Source: Namhaeicola litoreus | GTDB taxonomy: Bacteria > Bacteroidota > Bacteroidia > Flavobacteriales > Flavobacteriaceae | DNA length: 64,000 bases | Direction: 5' to 3' | Assembly: GCF_042679565.1 (NCBI RefSeq) | Contig: NZ_JBHTMY010000003.1 | Span: 1,426,001-1,490,000 of the forward strand | In this document: positions 1-8,020 of the stretch, piece after piece | Layout of the letters: the number at the start of each line of letters is the position of its first letter | Position numbering within the stretch: the first letter of the stretch is position 1 | Translations under genes and position numbers: made by a program | The notes under the pieces: generated by a model | Told to the model about the DNA's origin: nothing | Database searches by the model: none | The model's input: the letters and a program-made list of their open reading frames with translations, nothing else

Positions 1-566
1 AAGCAAAAGTATCCATAGATGGTAACATTGCTGTCTTTAAAGATCTGGTATCGAATGATACCCCGTTAGTAGGAATAGAACCCTCTACGATTTTGGGCTT
101 TAGAGATGAATATCTTAGATTGGCTGAGGATAAAGAATCTGCAAAAAAAATTGCGGCACACGCCTTAACGATTGAAGAATTTTTTGAAAAAGAATTTAAA
201 GCCAAACGAATTTCTTCAGAAAAATTTAGTGAGGAGAAAAAGCAAATCAAGATCCACGGACATTGCCAACAAAAATCACTTTCTGGCACTGAAGCTTCTT
301 TTGTTATGCTAAATATTCCAAAAAATTATGAAGTAGCCATTTTAACAACAGGTTGTTGCGGAATGGCTGGTTCTTTTGGCTATGAAAAAGAACATTATGA
401 TTTGAGCATGCAAGTGGGCGAAGACACTCTTTTCCCAAAGGTGAGAAACTTAAATGAACAAATAGAAGTTGCCGCTGCAGGAACCAGTTGTCGACATCAA
501 ATTTGGGATGGTACCAAACGAAAAGCAGCACATCCGGTAACAATTTTGCGTGCCGCGTTAAAATAA
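1..566 (+). CDS. (Fe-S)/FAD-linked oxidoreductase, C-terminal CCG domain (5' partial)
   Basis: The frame is open from base 3, so the gene begins outside the window and only about 187 C-terminal residues are visible. The TTG at 93 is an internal Leu codon, not a start. The visible part reads GHCQQKSL and then TTGCCGMAGSFGYEKEHYD, ending with AAGTSCRHQI. This is the cysteine-rich CCG domain found at the end of GlcD/LdhD-type FAD-linked oxidases and in heterodisulfide-reductase-like proteins. The cysteines (GHC, CCG, SCRHQ) are the expected cluster ligands. The substrate cannot be read from this fragment; a D-lactate, glycolate or related 2-hydroxyacid dehydrogenase is likely. No T-tract terminator follows directly; a 10-bp inverted repeat lies 77 bp downstream. 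Confidence 0.8.
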   Translation, partial: AKVSIDGNIAVFKDLVSNDTPLVGIEPSTILGFRDEYLRLAEDKESAKKIAAHALTIEEFFEKEFKAKRISSEKFSEEKKQIKIHGHCQQKSLSGTEASFVMLNIPKNYEVAILTTGCCGMAGSFGYEKEHYDLSMQVGEDTLFPKVRNLNEQIEVAAAGTSCRHQIWDGTKRKAAHPVTILRAALK

Positions 567-642
567 ATATTTATTTTTTTCGTTAATTGCAATAGATTTA
601 AGAATCTAAAAAATAGCTTAACATTCAATAAATTGCTAATGA

Positions 643-667
643 CTTAAATATCAGTAAGATATTTAAG
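643..667. repeat. 10-bp perfect inverted repeat upstream of a promoter
   Basis: CTTAAATATC (643-652) and GATATTTAAG (658-667) are perfect reverse complements separated by 5 bases. The repeat ends 3 bases before the TTTG -33 box at 671. Its place suits an operator or a weak terminator of the upstream gene; there is no clean T-run after it (GGGTTTTG). Confidence 0.5.
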
Positions 668-670
668 GGT

Positions 671-699
671 TTTGCTATATAAAGCGAAATATATTTTTG
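671..699 (+). promoter_or_regulatory. Bacteroidota-type promoter for the coiled-coil membrane protein
   Basis: TTTG at 671-674, a 17-base spacer, then TATTTTTG at 692-699 match the Bacteroidota consensus (TTTG / TAnnTTTG). The ATG is at 724, which leaves a leader of about 18-20 bases. The box also explains why a TTG at 697 looks like a start codon: it is part of the -7 element. Confidence 0.65.
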
Positions 700-723
700 A
701 CATTAACATTTAACAATTACAGA

Positions 724-1341
724 ATGAAATTTTCTCAAAGGCTATTCCTTTTATTAATTTTACTATCAACATTTACAGTATTCGCCCAAGATGATGAGCC
801 ATCTGCGACTTTAGAGCAAGGTGCAATTGAGGGTCAATTTGATTATTTGTATAATAAATCAGGTAAGTATCAAGAGTATAAGGTGATCAAAATTACCAGT
901 TTCAACAAACTGAAAGCAAATGTGCTGGATAGTTTATTGTTACTCAATAAACAAATTGTAGAATCTGATAAAGTTATAAAAAGTCAATTAGACGAAATTA
1001 AATCACTAAAAGATAACCTTAAAACAACTAATGATAACTTGGTTGAAATTACAAACGAAAAGGATAATATAACGGGCTTTGGAGTACCTATGACAAAAGG
1101 TCTGTACAACACAATAATGTATTCGTTAATTTTTGGATTATTAGGTTTATTACTTTTCTTTATTTATCGTTTTAAAGAAAGTAATAAAGTCACTAAACTC
1201 GCGCAGAAGACCTTAGCAGAAACCGAAGAGGAGTTTGAAAATTATAAACGTGTTTCCATAGAACGCGAACAAAAAGTAAGAAGAGAACTACAAGACGAAT
1301 TGAATAAACAGAAATACTCTAAAAAGTCTGCCAAAGAATAA
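724..1341 (+). CDS. Secreted or membrane-anchored coiled-coil protein of unknown function
   Basis: 205 residues from the ATG at 724; the in-frame TTG at 697 lies inside the promoter. An N-terminal signal sequence (MKFSQRLFLLLILLSTFTVF, cleavage probably after AQ) is followed by a helical region rich in Lys, Asn and Asp (about residues 65-118). Then comes a transmembrane helix (about residues 136-155, IMYSLIFGLLGLLLFFIYRF) and a charged coiled coil to the end. From memory, homologues in flavobacteria are often labelled tRNA (guanine-N1)-methyltransferase, but I see no SAM-binding or SPOUT motif here, so that name should not be transferred. Function unknown. Monocistronic, between its own promoter and a terminator. 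Confidence 0.75.
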   Translation: MKFSQRLFLLLILLSTFTVFAQDDEPSATLEQGAIEGQFDYLYNKSGKYQEYKVIKITSFNKLKANVLDSLLLLNKQIVESDKVIKSQLDEIKSLKDNLKTTNDNLVEITNEKDNITGFGVPMTKGLYNTIMYSLIFGLLGLLLFFIYRFKESNKVTKLAQKTLAETEEEFENYKRVSIEREQKVRRELQDELNKQKYSKKSAKE

Positions 1342-1365
1342 TTTAATAGCTTAATATTTTAGTTT

Positions 1366-1391
1366 GAGCCCGTTTTTACGGGCTTTTTTTA
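1366..1391 (+). terminator. Rho-independent terminator
   Basis: GCCCG (1368-1372), loop TTTTTA, CGGGC (1379-1383), then a run of T. It closes the gene ending at 1341 and sits just before the convergent wbqC end. Confidence 0.8.
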
Positions 1392-2009
1392 TGACAATAA
1401 ATGGCTGTGTTTGAGCAGATAATCAAGGCTATTTGGTCCTTCATTGAATAACAGATCCAATATACTTAGATTAGCAAGAAAACCATGTTTATCTGAAAAC
1501 ACCTGATGATAAGATTCGAATTTAAAATCTTGCTTTAATTTTGCATTTGACATAATGCGCAGATCTTTTGCATATTCTATCTCGAAATGTTTTGTTTTAT
1601 GAATGATTGAATTCAATTCTAAAGCTTCAGAAATCACTTCATTGGTGTCTAGCAAAAGATCAATCAAATAGGTGTATTTCTTTTCAAAAACCAGATTGAT
1701 TTCTTCTTCATAGAACTCAAAATAAGGTGAAGAACGGTAGGCTGCTTCCAAGGATTTTTTATGTAATAGTTGCCAATTATTCTGTGGATCAAGTTTTACC
1801 TCCTTTGTTTTTTGTCGCTGCCCACTGTGTTCATGAACTATAGGAAGATTTAGCAATAAATTTCCATTGGCGCCAAAAACATAACATCTATTTCGATATG
1901 TTTGTTTTTGAAAATTATCTTCCAATTCAAACCAAAACTCTTTGTATTTGGCTATGGCTACAAATTGAATAATAGGTGAAAAGTAAGTAGGTTGTAAAAC
2001 CGGAAACAT
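1389..2009 (-). CDS. WbqC family protein
   Basis: 206 residues. The N-terminus (MFPVLQPTYFSPIIQFVAIA) and the internal pattern YRNRCYVFGANG, KEVKLDPQNNW and AAYRSSPYFEFYEEE are typical of the WbqC-like family (PF08889). Its biochemical role is not settled; members occur in O-antigen and polysaccharide loci. Here it is the last gene of the parA-parB-DUF5683-dapB-lepB operon. Its ATG overlaps the lepB stop by one base (TAATG), so translational coupling is likely. Family assignment is good; function is open. Confidence 0.8.
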   Translation of the reverse strand: MFPVLQPTYFSPIIQFVAIAKYKEFWFELEDNFQKQTYRNRCYVFGANGNLLLNLPIVHEHSGQRQKTKEVKLDPQNNWQLLHKKSLEAAYRSSPYFEFYEEEINLVFEKKYTYLIDLLLDTNEVISEALELNSIIHKTKHFEIEYAKDLRIMSNAKLKQDFKFESYHQVFSDKHGFLANLSILDLLFNEGPNSLDYLLKHSHLLS

Positions 2010-3550
2010 TATTTTGATTGTTTTTTCTTGTCTTTAAATTTAGAATATCCGTACCAAATCGCAACAAAACCTAAGAACCAATAGAAAAAAGAATAGGGCT
2101 TACCATTTCCATGAACAGTTGTAAATAATCTTCCCCATCTCACTTTTTCTAAACCTTTTCCGTCACTATTCCAACTAAACCAGATAAAAACAGGTTTCCC
2201 AACAACATGATCAAAAGGTACGAAGCCCCAATAACGAGAATCCTCGCTATTGTGACGGTTATCCCCCATCATCCAATAATAATCCTGCTGAAATGTATAT
2301 GAGTTTTCAACTTCTCCATTAATAAATATTTTATCTCCTGATACCTGTAAATCATTTTTCTCATATTCTGTTATGATTTGTTTGTAGAACGGTAAGGTCT
2401 CTTTAGATAGACTAACTGTTTTGCCCTTTTCAGGAATATATATCGGGCCAAAATTATCTTTGTTCCAGTTTAAACCAAGTACATTTGGAAAAACATTTTC
2501 AGTCTCACCTTTAGGCGCCAATCGCTTTTTCATAGACTGAACTGTAGGGTTTTTGGACAAAGCCTGGGCATCCTCATCGGATAAATTCAACACATAATTT
2601 CCATCAGCCAATCGACCACCTTCCCTAATATGGTATTTGTTTTTTAGCAAATTTACATTGATTGTATTTCCACCTGTGTTCACATCATAATAGTATTGTG
2701 GTTTTGCTCTATCAGGCATAATCGATTCTTTGCCATTGATGTAAATAATACCATCGATTATGGATAAACTATCTCCAGCTATTCCTACACAACGCTTCAC
2801 ATAGTTCGATTTCTTATCAATGGGTTTCCTAATCTTTTTATCTGTTCGCTGAAAGAAAAACTCAACTGTATCTACAGGCCAACTGAAAACAACTATATCG
2901 TTTCGTTTAATTTTTTGAAAACCAGGTATTCGAATATAAGGTAATTGAGGTTTTTTAAGATATGATTTTGTTTTTAACAGGGGCAAAGTGTCATGTACCA
3001 TCGGTGCCGCGATCGTTGTCATAGGCACCCTTGCACCATAATGAAATTTACTCACGAACAAAAAGTCTCCAATCAACAACGACTTCTCTAAGGAAGAAGT
3101 CGGTATGGTATAGGGTTGCATAATATAAGTGTGCACAAAAGTGGCTGCAATAATTGCAAAAACAATAGAACTAATCCACTCTCCGGCAGAAGTCCTGGGT
3201 TTTAAGCTTCTGTCCTCAATATATTTAGCATCAGTAAAATAATTAATATAATAAATATAAAAACCCAGAGTAGCGATAACCAGAACAGTATCTTTTGTCG
3301 TATGAAAACCAAAACTCCTGATCGTCTCCACCCAAATCACCATAAACATCAACAAGTTGATAATAGGAAAAAACAACAAGATAACCCACCACTTTGGACG
3401 GTTGATAATTTGCATTAAAACAACTGCATTATAAATTGGAATTGCAGCTTCCCAAGCTTTTCTTCCTGCTTTAATGTAGAGCTTCCATGTTCCTAAAAAA
3501 TGTAAGATTTGAATTAGAAGAAAAAATATGAACCACTGTGTGAAGGTCAT
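2009..3550 (-). CDS. lepB: Signal peptidase I
   Basis: 513 residues, longer than the roughly 320 of E. coli, as is usual in Bacteroidota. Several membrane segments occupy residues 1-100, and a further one lies near 127-140 before the catalytic domain. The Ser nucleophile is S153 in PTSSLEKSLLIGD and the general-base Lys is K252 in NYVKRCVGIAGD. The late box MGDNRHNSEDSRYWGFVP is intact. The protein cleaves signal peptides of Sec substrates on the periplasmic face of the inner membrane. The gap between the two catalytic boxes and the later GD box carries a large insertion. It follows dapB in the same operon and is coupled to wbqC. Confidence 0.95.
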   Translation of the reverse strand: MTFTQWFIFFLLIQILHFLGTWKLYIKAGRKAWEAAIPIYNAVVLMQIINRPKWWVILLFFPIINLLMFMVIWVETIRSFGFHTTKDTVLVIATLGFYIYYINYFTDAKYIEDRSLKPRTSAGEWISSIVFAIIAATFVHTYIMQPYTIPTSSLEKSLLIGDFLFVSKFHYGARVPMTTIAAPMVHDTLPLLKTKSYLKKPQLPYIRIPGFQKIKRNDIVVFSWPVDTVEFFFQRTDKKIRKPIDKKSNYVKRCVGIAGDSLSIIDGIIYINGKESIMPDRAKPQYYYDVNTGGNTINVNLLKNKYHIREGGRLADGNYVLNLSDEDAQALSKNPTVQSMKKRLAPKGETENVFPNVLGLNWNKDNFGPIYIPEKGKTVSLSKETLPFYKQIITEYEKNDLQVSGDKIFINGEVENSYTFQQDYYWMMGDNRHNSEDSRYWGFVPFDHVVGKPVFIWFSWNSDGKGLEKVRWGRLFTTVHGNGKPYSFFYWFLGFVAIWYGYSKFKDKKKQSK

Positions 3551-3600
3551 GTACTGAAAATTTAAATGATTATGTATTTGTATGATGAAAGGCGCTTTTG

Positions 3601-4305
3601 TTACATTTCAATATTTAAAACATCTTGGATACTATAAACACCTTTCTTTCCTTTTAACCACTCTGCCGAAAGTACCGCACCTAATGCGAAGCCTTCTCTG
3701 CTCTGTGCTTTATGCTGGATAGAAATAATATCTTCATTAGATTTATAGGTTACCGTATGCGTACCTGGCACTTCATTTTCTCTTTTTACGTCTATATAAA
3801 TCTCCTCTTCAACTGGAACCTCAATATTCCAACCGGTTTTGTTGGAGTTTTTGATAATTTGTTCTGCCAAAGTAATCGCTGTACCACTTGGTGCATCTAG
3901 TTTTTGTGTGTGGTGAATTTCTTCCATATACACATCATAACCTTGTATACCATTCATTAATTTTGCCAAATATTCATTGAGCTTAAAAAATAAATTAACA
4001 CCGATACTAAAATTTGAAGCATAGATTAACCCTCCATTTTTTTCTTGACAAAAACGGACAATATCATCATATTTATCCAACCAACCAGTTGTACCGCAAA
4101 CTACTGGCACACCATTTTCTATGCATTTCTTAAGGTTTGAATATGCTGCCGATGGAACACTAAAATCGATTGCCACATCCGCACCCTTTATATCGTAATC
4201 TCTATCATCTTTATCTATTTTTAAAACAATTTCATGTCCGCGTTCTAAAGCGATTCTTTCAATCACTTTTCCCATTTTTCCGTAACCTAATAATGCTATT
4301 TTCAT
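3601..4305 (-). CDS. dapB: 4-hydroxy-tetrahydrodipicolinate reductase
   Basis: 234 residues, the short Bacteroidota form (E. coli 273). The N-terminal Rossmann fold starts MKIALLGYGKMGKVIE, and D34-D36 probably contact the NAD(P)H ribose. The signature GTTGW and the catalytic box EIHHTQKLDAPSGTAI, with the His pair and Lys, are complete. It reduces the dihydrodipicolinate precursor in the lysine and diaminopimelate pathway, feeding peptidoglycan. It lies 9 bases after DUF5683 and 50 bases before lepB on the same strand. Confidence 0.95.
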   Translation of the reverse strand: MKIALLGYGKMGKVIERIALERGHEIVLKIDKDDRDYDIKGADVAIDFSVPSAAYSNLKKCIENGVPVVCGTTGWLDKYDDIVRFCQEKNGGLIYASNFSIGVNLFFKLNEYLAKLMNGIQGYDVYMEEIHHTQKLDAPSGTAITLAEQIIKNSNKTGWNIEVPVEEEIYIDVKRENEVPGTHTVTYKSNEDIISIQHKAQSREGFALGAVLSAEWLKGKKGVYSIQDVLNIEM

Positions 4306-4314
4306 GGTAAAGAG

Positions 4315-4896
4315 TTAGTTAAAATCATATTTGATATAAATTCCAGTAACAGTGCTATTTTGCAAAGGATCATAATAAAAACTAGGTTTCAAAGATAGGT
4401 TTTTATTAAAGGCTCTATCATCTAAATGCGCATCAACATTGGCTTCAATAATATTTAGCGCATACAACCCCAACGTAATGAACAAAGAGAGATCTCTATT
4501 TTTTATGTACACATTTTGCGCTCTTACTAAACCATCTTCAGAAATAAAAGGATTACCATCTTCTCCGTTAAATTCATCCGGAAAACCGTTAATTCTTTGA
4601 TTGTATGCTGTTTTATAACGGTCTAATTCATTTTTATTCCAGCTGTAAAAATAAACTCCTGTTCCTATAGCACCATACACAATGGGGATTTTCCAATATT
4701 TCTTGTTGTAGGCCTGTCCTAATCCAGGCAATACAGCAGAATAAAAAGCAGCTCTTGCAGGAGAAAGTGGATCGATGGATTCACCAATTTGAATAGAATC
4801 TGAAACAATATTGACATCGGCAATCTTCTCTTGACTCAGCAATGCATTTGTTATTAAAAACAAGCATAAAAAAGCCTTATTTGCCGAGGCATTCAT
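4315..4896 (-). CDS. DUF5683 domain membrane protein
   Basis: 193 residues. It has a signal peptide (MNASANKAFLCLFLITNALL), then the DUF5683 core with AAFYSAVLPGLGQAYNKKYW and a hydrophobic segment VYGAIGTGVYFYSW. A second hydrophobic stretch (LSLFITLGLYALNIIEANVDAHL) follows. It is conserved in Bacteroidota beside parB; function unknown. Its ATG directly abuts the parB TAA with no spacer, which suggests translational coupling. Confidence 0.85.
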   Translation of the reverse strand: MNASANKAFLCLFLITNALLSQEKIADVNIVSDSIQIGESIDPLSPARAAFYSAVLPGLGQAYNKKYWKIPIVYGAIGTGVYFYSWNKNELDRYKTAYNQRINGFPDEFNGEDGNPFISEDGLVRAQNVYIKNRDLSLFITLGLYALNIIEANVDAHLDDRAFNKNLSLKPSFYYDPLQNSTVTGIYIKYDFN

Positions 4897-5793
4897 TTAC
4901 TTAAGTAATTTTTTGATTCGCAAAAAATCTTCTTTAGAATGAAAGGGAATGACTAATTTTCCTTTGTTGTTTCCCGAAAGTTTAAACTCTACTTTTTGAC
5001 CAAAAAAATCATTGATCTCTTGCTCAGATTCTTTGATAAAATCTGGTGTTTCTTTGTTCGACAAACCTTTTTTAGAGGATTTTTTTCCATCTCTACTATT
5101 GCGGACGAGTTCTTCAGTTTGACGCACGGATAAATTATTTTCAATAATCTGTTTATAGATTTCTAATTGAATATTTTGGTTTTCAATGTTGATCAATGCC
5201 CTTCCATGACCCATTGTTAAAAACCCATCTCGAATACCTGTCTGAATAATTGGGTCTAATTTGAGCAATCTCAAATAATTAGTAACCGTTGTTCTGTTCT
5301 TACCAACTCTTTTGCTCAATTCTTCTTGCGTAAGCTTAATTTCCTCAATTAATTGTTGATAACTCAAAGCAATTTCTATAGGATCCAAATCACTTCGTTG
5401 AATATTTTCAACCAAAGCCATTTCGAGCATTTCCTGGTCGTTGGCAATTCTTATATAAGCTGGAATCGTGGTTGCTCCTATTTTTTTTGAGGCCCTAAAT
5501 CTGCGTTCACCACTAACCAATTGAAATTTATTCCCTGAAAGTTTTCTAACTGTAATTGGTTGAATAACTCCTAATTCTTTTATTGAGGCCGCTAGTTCAT
5601 TTAGCGCTTCTTCATTAAAATTTGTCCTTGGCTGAAAAGGATTTTCTTCTATTGCACTGAGTTCAATCTCTAAAATATTTCCAACTAATTTTTCGGCATT
5701 CTTATCTTTTACAGACATGATATCATCGCTGGTATCTTTCAAAAGCGCCGATAATCCTCTACCTAATGCTTGTTTCTTTTCTGCTTTAGCCAT
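4897..5793 (-). CDS. parB: Chromosome-partitioning protein ParB
   Basis: 298 residues. The N-terminal ParB/Srx domain carries NPFQPRTNFNEEALNELAAS and the CTP-binding GERRFRA box (about residues 95-101). A helix-turn-helix follows (LTQEELSKRVGKNRTTVTNY). The C-terminal region ends in a short dimerisation segment. ParB loads on parS sites, spreads as a CTP-dependent clamp and is moved by ParA. Its start overlaps the parA end by 8 bases. No convincing parS palindrome was found in this window. Confidence 0.95.
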   Translation of the reverse strand: MAKAEKKQALGRGLSALLKDTSDDIMSVKDKNAEKLVGNILEIELSAIEENPFQPRTNFNEEALNELAASIKELGVIQPITVRKLSGNKFQLVSGERRFRASKKIGATTIPAYIRIANDQEMLEMALVENIQRSDLDPIEIALSYQQLIEEIKLTQEELSKRVGKNRTTVTNYLRLLKLDPIIQTGIRDGFLTMGHGRALINIENQNIQLEIYKQIIENNLSVRQTEELVRNSRDGKKSSKKGLSNKETPDFIKESEQEINDFFGQKVEFKLSGNNKGKLVIPFHSKEDFLRIKKLLK

Positions 5794-6559
5794 TCAAACT
5801 GTTCTTTTTAATTACCTCATGAGCTAAATTGATATAATTTACAGCCCCCTTACTTGTTGCATCGTAAGCAATAATGCTTTCTCCATAACTAGGCGCTTCA
5901 CCCAATCTAATATTTCGTTGTATAATGGTTTTAAAAACCATATTATTGAAATGCTTCTTTACTTCATTTACCACCTGATTGCTCAATCTAAGTCGAGAAT
6001 CAAACATAGTGAGTAACATACCTTCAATATCTAAATCCGGATTATGCACTTTCTGAACACTTTTAATGGTATTTAATAATTTACCCAAACCTTCGAGGGC
6101 ATAATATTCACACTGAATTGGAATAATCACTGAGTCTGCCGCTGTAAGCGCATTTAAGGTTATCAGTCCCAAAGAGGGGGCACAATCAATGAGAATAAAA
6201 TCATAATCATTTTTTATGGGTTGCAATGCTTTACGAAGCATATACTCTCTTTCATCTCTATCAACCAGTTCTATTTCTATAGCCACCAAATCGATATGGG
6301 CAGGAATCAAATCTACATTCGGTGATCCAGTTGAAATAATCGATTCACGAGCAGATATAGTGTGTTCTAATACCTGATAAGAACCTAATTCTACTTTGTC
6401 CACATCAATACCTAAACCAGATGTAGCATTTGCCTGAGGATCTGCATCTACAAGCAATACTTTCTTCTCTAAAACACCTAATGAAGCAGCTAAATTTACA
6501 GATGTTGTAGTTTTCCCTACTCCTCCTTTTTGATTGGCAATTGCTATTATTTTTCCCAT
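5786..6559 (-). CDS. parA: Chromosome-partitioning ATPase ParA (Soj)
   Basis: 257 residues. The deviant Walker A motif QKGGVGKTTTSVNLAASL with the signature Lys, the switch DADPQANAT and the Walker B-like FILIDCAPSLGLITLNAL define a Soj-type ParA without an N-terminal DNA-binding extension. It binds DNA nonspecifically in the ATP state and drives ParB-parS complexes. It heads the minus-strand operon of six genes; a 9-bp hairpin lies about 85 bp upstream. Confidence 0.95.
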   Translation of the reverse strand: MGKIIAIANQKGGVGKTTTSVNLAASLGVLEKKVLLVDADPQANATSGLGIDVDKVELGSYQVLEHTISARESIISTGSPNVDLIPAHIDLVAIEIELVDRDEREYMLRKALQPIKNDYDFILIDCAPSLGLITLNALTAADSVIIPIQCEYYALEGLGKLLNTIKSVQKVHNPDLDIEGMLLTMFDSRLRLSNQVVNEVKKHFNNMVFKTIIQRNIRLGEAPSYGESIIAYDATSKGAVNYINLAHEVIKKNSLNG

Positions 6560-6642
6560 TAAATCTCGCGATATTTCAAGCTGTAAAAATACAATTATTT
6601 GTGAGGTATTAAAATGAAGTTTTTAACAATGGTATGCTACTT

Positions 6643-6664
6643 TTAGGCATTGTTTAATGCCTAA
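6643..6664. repeat. 9-bp perfect hairpin between the SDR gene and parA
   Basis: TTAGGCATT (6643-6651), loop GTTT, AATGCCTAA (6656-6664). There is no T-run on either side, so it is not a standard terminator. It lies 40 bases downstream of the SDR stop and about 85 bases upstream of parA, so it could end the SDR message or be a regulatory site for the par operon. Confidence 0.45.
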
Positions 6665-6703
6665 GCTAAGCCACACAAAGTCAAATGGATGAGTAAAAAG
6701 AAT

Positions 6704-7588
6704 CTATTTACTTTTCTTTGCTCTTATCATCATTTCTAGCATATCCCACATTTCTTGAGGAATTTGTTCAAGCATATTGAATTCTCCAGCGCCTTGAAGC
6801 CATTCACCACCATCAATGGTAACCACCTCACCGTTGACAAAAGCAGAAAAATCTGACATCAAGTACGCAGCCAAATTTGCAAGCTCCTGATGTTCTCCTA
6901 CTCTTTTAAGTGGGATTTTCTTTTTCATGTCAAACTTATCCTTTAAATCGCCAGGTAAAAGTCGATCCCAAGCCCCTTTGGTCGGAAAAGGTCCTGGTGC
7001 GATCGCGTTAAATCTCATACCGTATTTCGCCCATTCAACGGCTAGCGACCTTGTCATAGCTAAAACACCTGCTTTCGCAGTTGCAGAAGGAACAACATAA
7101 GCAGAACCTGTCCATGCATAAGTTGTAACAATATTAAGAACTGTTGCTTTTTCTTGTTTTATTTTAATCCAATGCTTTCCTAAAGCTAATGTGCAATTCT
7201 TTGTTCCTTTGAGAACAATATCGATAATTGTATCAAAAGCATTTGCAGATAATCTCTCAGTAGGACTGATAAAATTTCCTGCGGCATTATTCAATAATCC
7301 ATCAACTTTACCAAAATGAGCTAATGTTTTTTCCAACATGGCTTCAACTTCGTCATAATTTCTCACGTCGCATTGAACAGCCAAAACCTCTCCTCCTGTA
7401 GATTCTTCCATTTCTTTGGCCGTTTTTTGCAATTTTTCTATATCCCTTGAAGTTATGACAACCTTTGCCTTTAATTGCAAAAAGTAAGTTGACATCGCTT
7501 TTCCCAAGCCACTTCCTCCTCCGGTTACAATAATTACTTTATCGGCTAGACTGCCTTCTCTTAGCATGGGTTCAGTATATTTCATCAT
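6704..7588 (-). CDS. SDR oxidoreductase, 2,4-dienoyl-CoA reductase type
   Basis: 294 residues. The Rossmann start VIIVTGGGSGLGKAMS, CDVRN and NNAAGNFISPTERLSANAFD are followed by VVPSATAKAGVLAMTRSLAVEW and GMRFNAIAPGPFPTKGAWDR. These resemble mitochondrial DECR1 closely. As there, the usual YxxxK is replaced by SxxxK (S-A-T-A-K), and a Tyr in the preceding TTYAWTGSAY probably acts in catalysis. The predicted reaction is NADPH reduction of 2,4-dienoyl-CoA during beta-oxidation of unsaturated acids. Two ATGs lie in tandem at the start. The gene has its own -7 box at 7609-7616. Confidence 0.85.
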   Translation of the reverse strand: MMKYTEPMLREGSLADKVIIVTGGGSGLGKAMSTYFLQLKAKVVITSRDIEKLQKTAKEMEESTGGEVLAVQCDVRNYDEVEAMLEKTLAHFGKVDGLLNNAAGNFISPTERLSANAFDTIIDIVLKGTKNCTLALGKHWIKIKQEKATVLNIVTTYAWTGSAYVVPSATAKAGVLAMTRSLAVEWAKYGMRFNAIAPGPFPTKGAWDRLLPGDLKDKFDMKKKIPLKRVGEHQELANLAAYLMSDFSAFVNGEVVTIDGGEWLQGAGEFNMLEQIPQEMWDMLEMMIRAKKSK

Positions 7589-7608
7589 CTTTCGGTTAAA
7601 TATTTTAA

Positions 7609-7616
7609 CAAAAATA
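7609..7616 (-). promoter_or_regulatory. -7 box (TATTTTTG) for the SDR gene
   Basis: The minus strand reads TATTTTTG about 20 bases before the SDR start. No TTTG or TTG -33 box is seen at the right distance, so this is a -7-only match. Confidence 0.4.
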
Positions 7617-7663
7617 CGGTAAAATAAGGGCTTTTCTATATTCTAAAAATATTTTTCAATTCC

Positions 7664-7696
7664 TTTTTGTCAGATATAAAACTCTTTGTATATTTG
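7664..7696 (+). promoter_or_regulatory. Promoter of rpmH
   Basis: TTTTTG at 7664-7669 and TATATTTG at 7689-7696 with 19 bases between the TTTG and the -7 box is a near-ideal Bacteroidota promoter. The leader to the rpmH ATG is about 47 bases. Confidence 0.75.
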
Positions 7697-7748
7697 CCGC
7701 ACTTTTGACGAATACTGAGCTAAAGCCAATTATAAAGATTTAAAGATA

Positions 7749-7907
7749 ATGAAAAGAACATTCCAACCATCAAAAAGAAAAAGAAAGAACAAACACGGGT
7801 TCAGAGAAAGAATGGCTAGTGTTAATGGAAGAAAAGTTTTAGCGAGAAGAAGAGCTAAAGGAAGAAAGAGACTTTCTGTTTCTTCAGATCCAGGTCCAAA
7901 GAAATAA
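7749..7907 (+). CDS. rpmH: 50S ribosomal protein L34
   Basis: 52 residues, starting MKRTFQPSKRKRKNKHGFRE and continuing through RMASVNGRKVLARRRAKGRK, the L34 signature. A short Bacteroidota-type tail ends SSDPGPKK. It is a small, very basic protein of the large ribosomal subunit. It is short, and a longer non-coding frame covers it on the other strand, so it is easily missed. In many bacteria rpmH sits next to dnaA and rnpA; here it stands alone between its own promoter and terminator, ahead of carB. Confidence 0.97.
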   Translation: MKRTFQPSKRKRKNKHGFRERMASVNGRKVLARRRAKGRKRLSVSSDPGPKK

Positions 7908-7932
7908 TTGATGTTATAAATCAACGATATAG

Positions 7933-7963
7933 AAGGTGTTACTTTTTAAGTGACACCTTTTTT
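7933..7963 (+). terminator. Rho-independent terminator of rpmH
   Basis: AAGGTGTTAC (7933-7942) pairs with GTGACACCTT (7950-7959), a 10-bp stem with one G-T pair, followed by a T-run. Confidence 0.85.
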
Positions 7964-7993
7964 TATATCTACACGTAAAGTAAAAAACTATTG

Positions 7994-8001
7994 TAAATTT
8001 G
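7994..8001 (+). promoter_or_regulatory. -7 box (TAAATTTG) of carB
   Basis: TAAATTTG lies 19 bases before the carB ATG. No clear -33 element is visible, and the T-run of the rpmH terminator lies upstream. Confidence 0.5.
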
Positions 8002-8020
8002 CAGAACTAAAATTTTAAAA

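Noticed and set aside
7730..7924. 64-codon minus-strand frame over rpmH
   Set aside because: It is the shadow of the very basic L34 gene; its Leu/Phe-rich translation is a mirror of Arg/Lys codons.
7749..8020. Replication origin near rpmH
   Set aside because: No dnaA, DnaA-box cluster or rnpA in the region; the par genes alone do not prove an origin.
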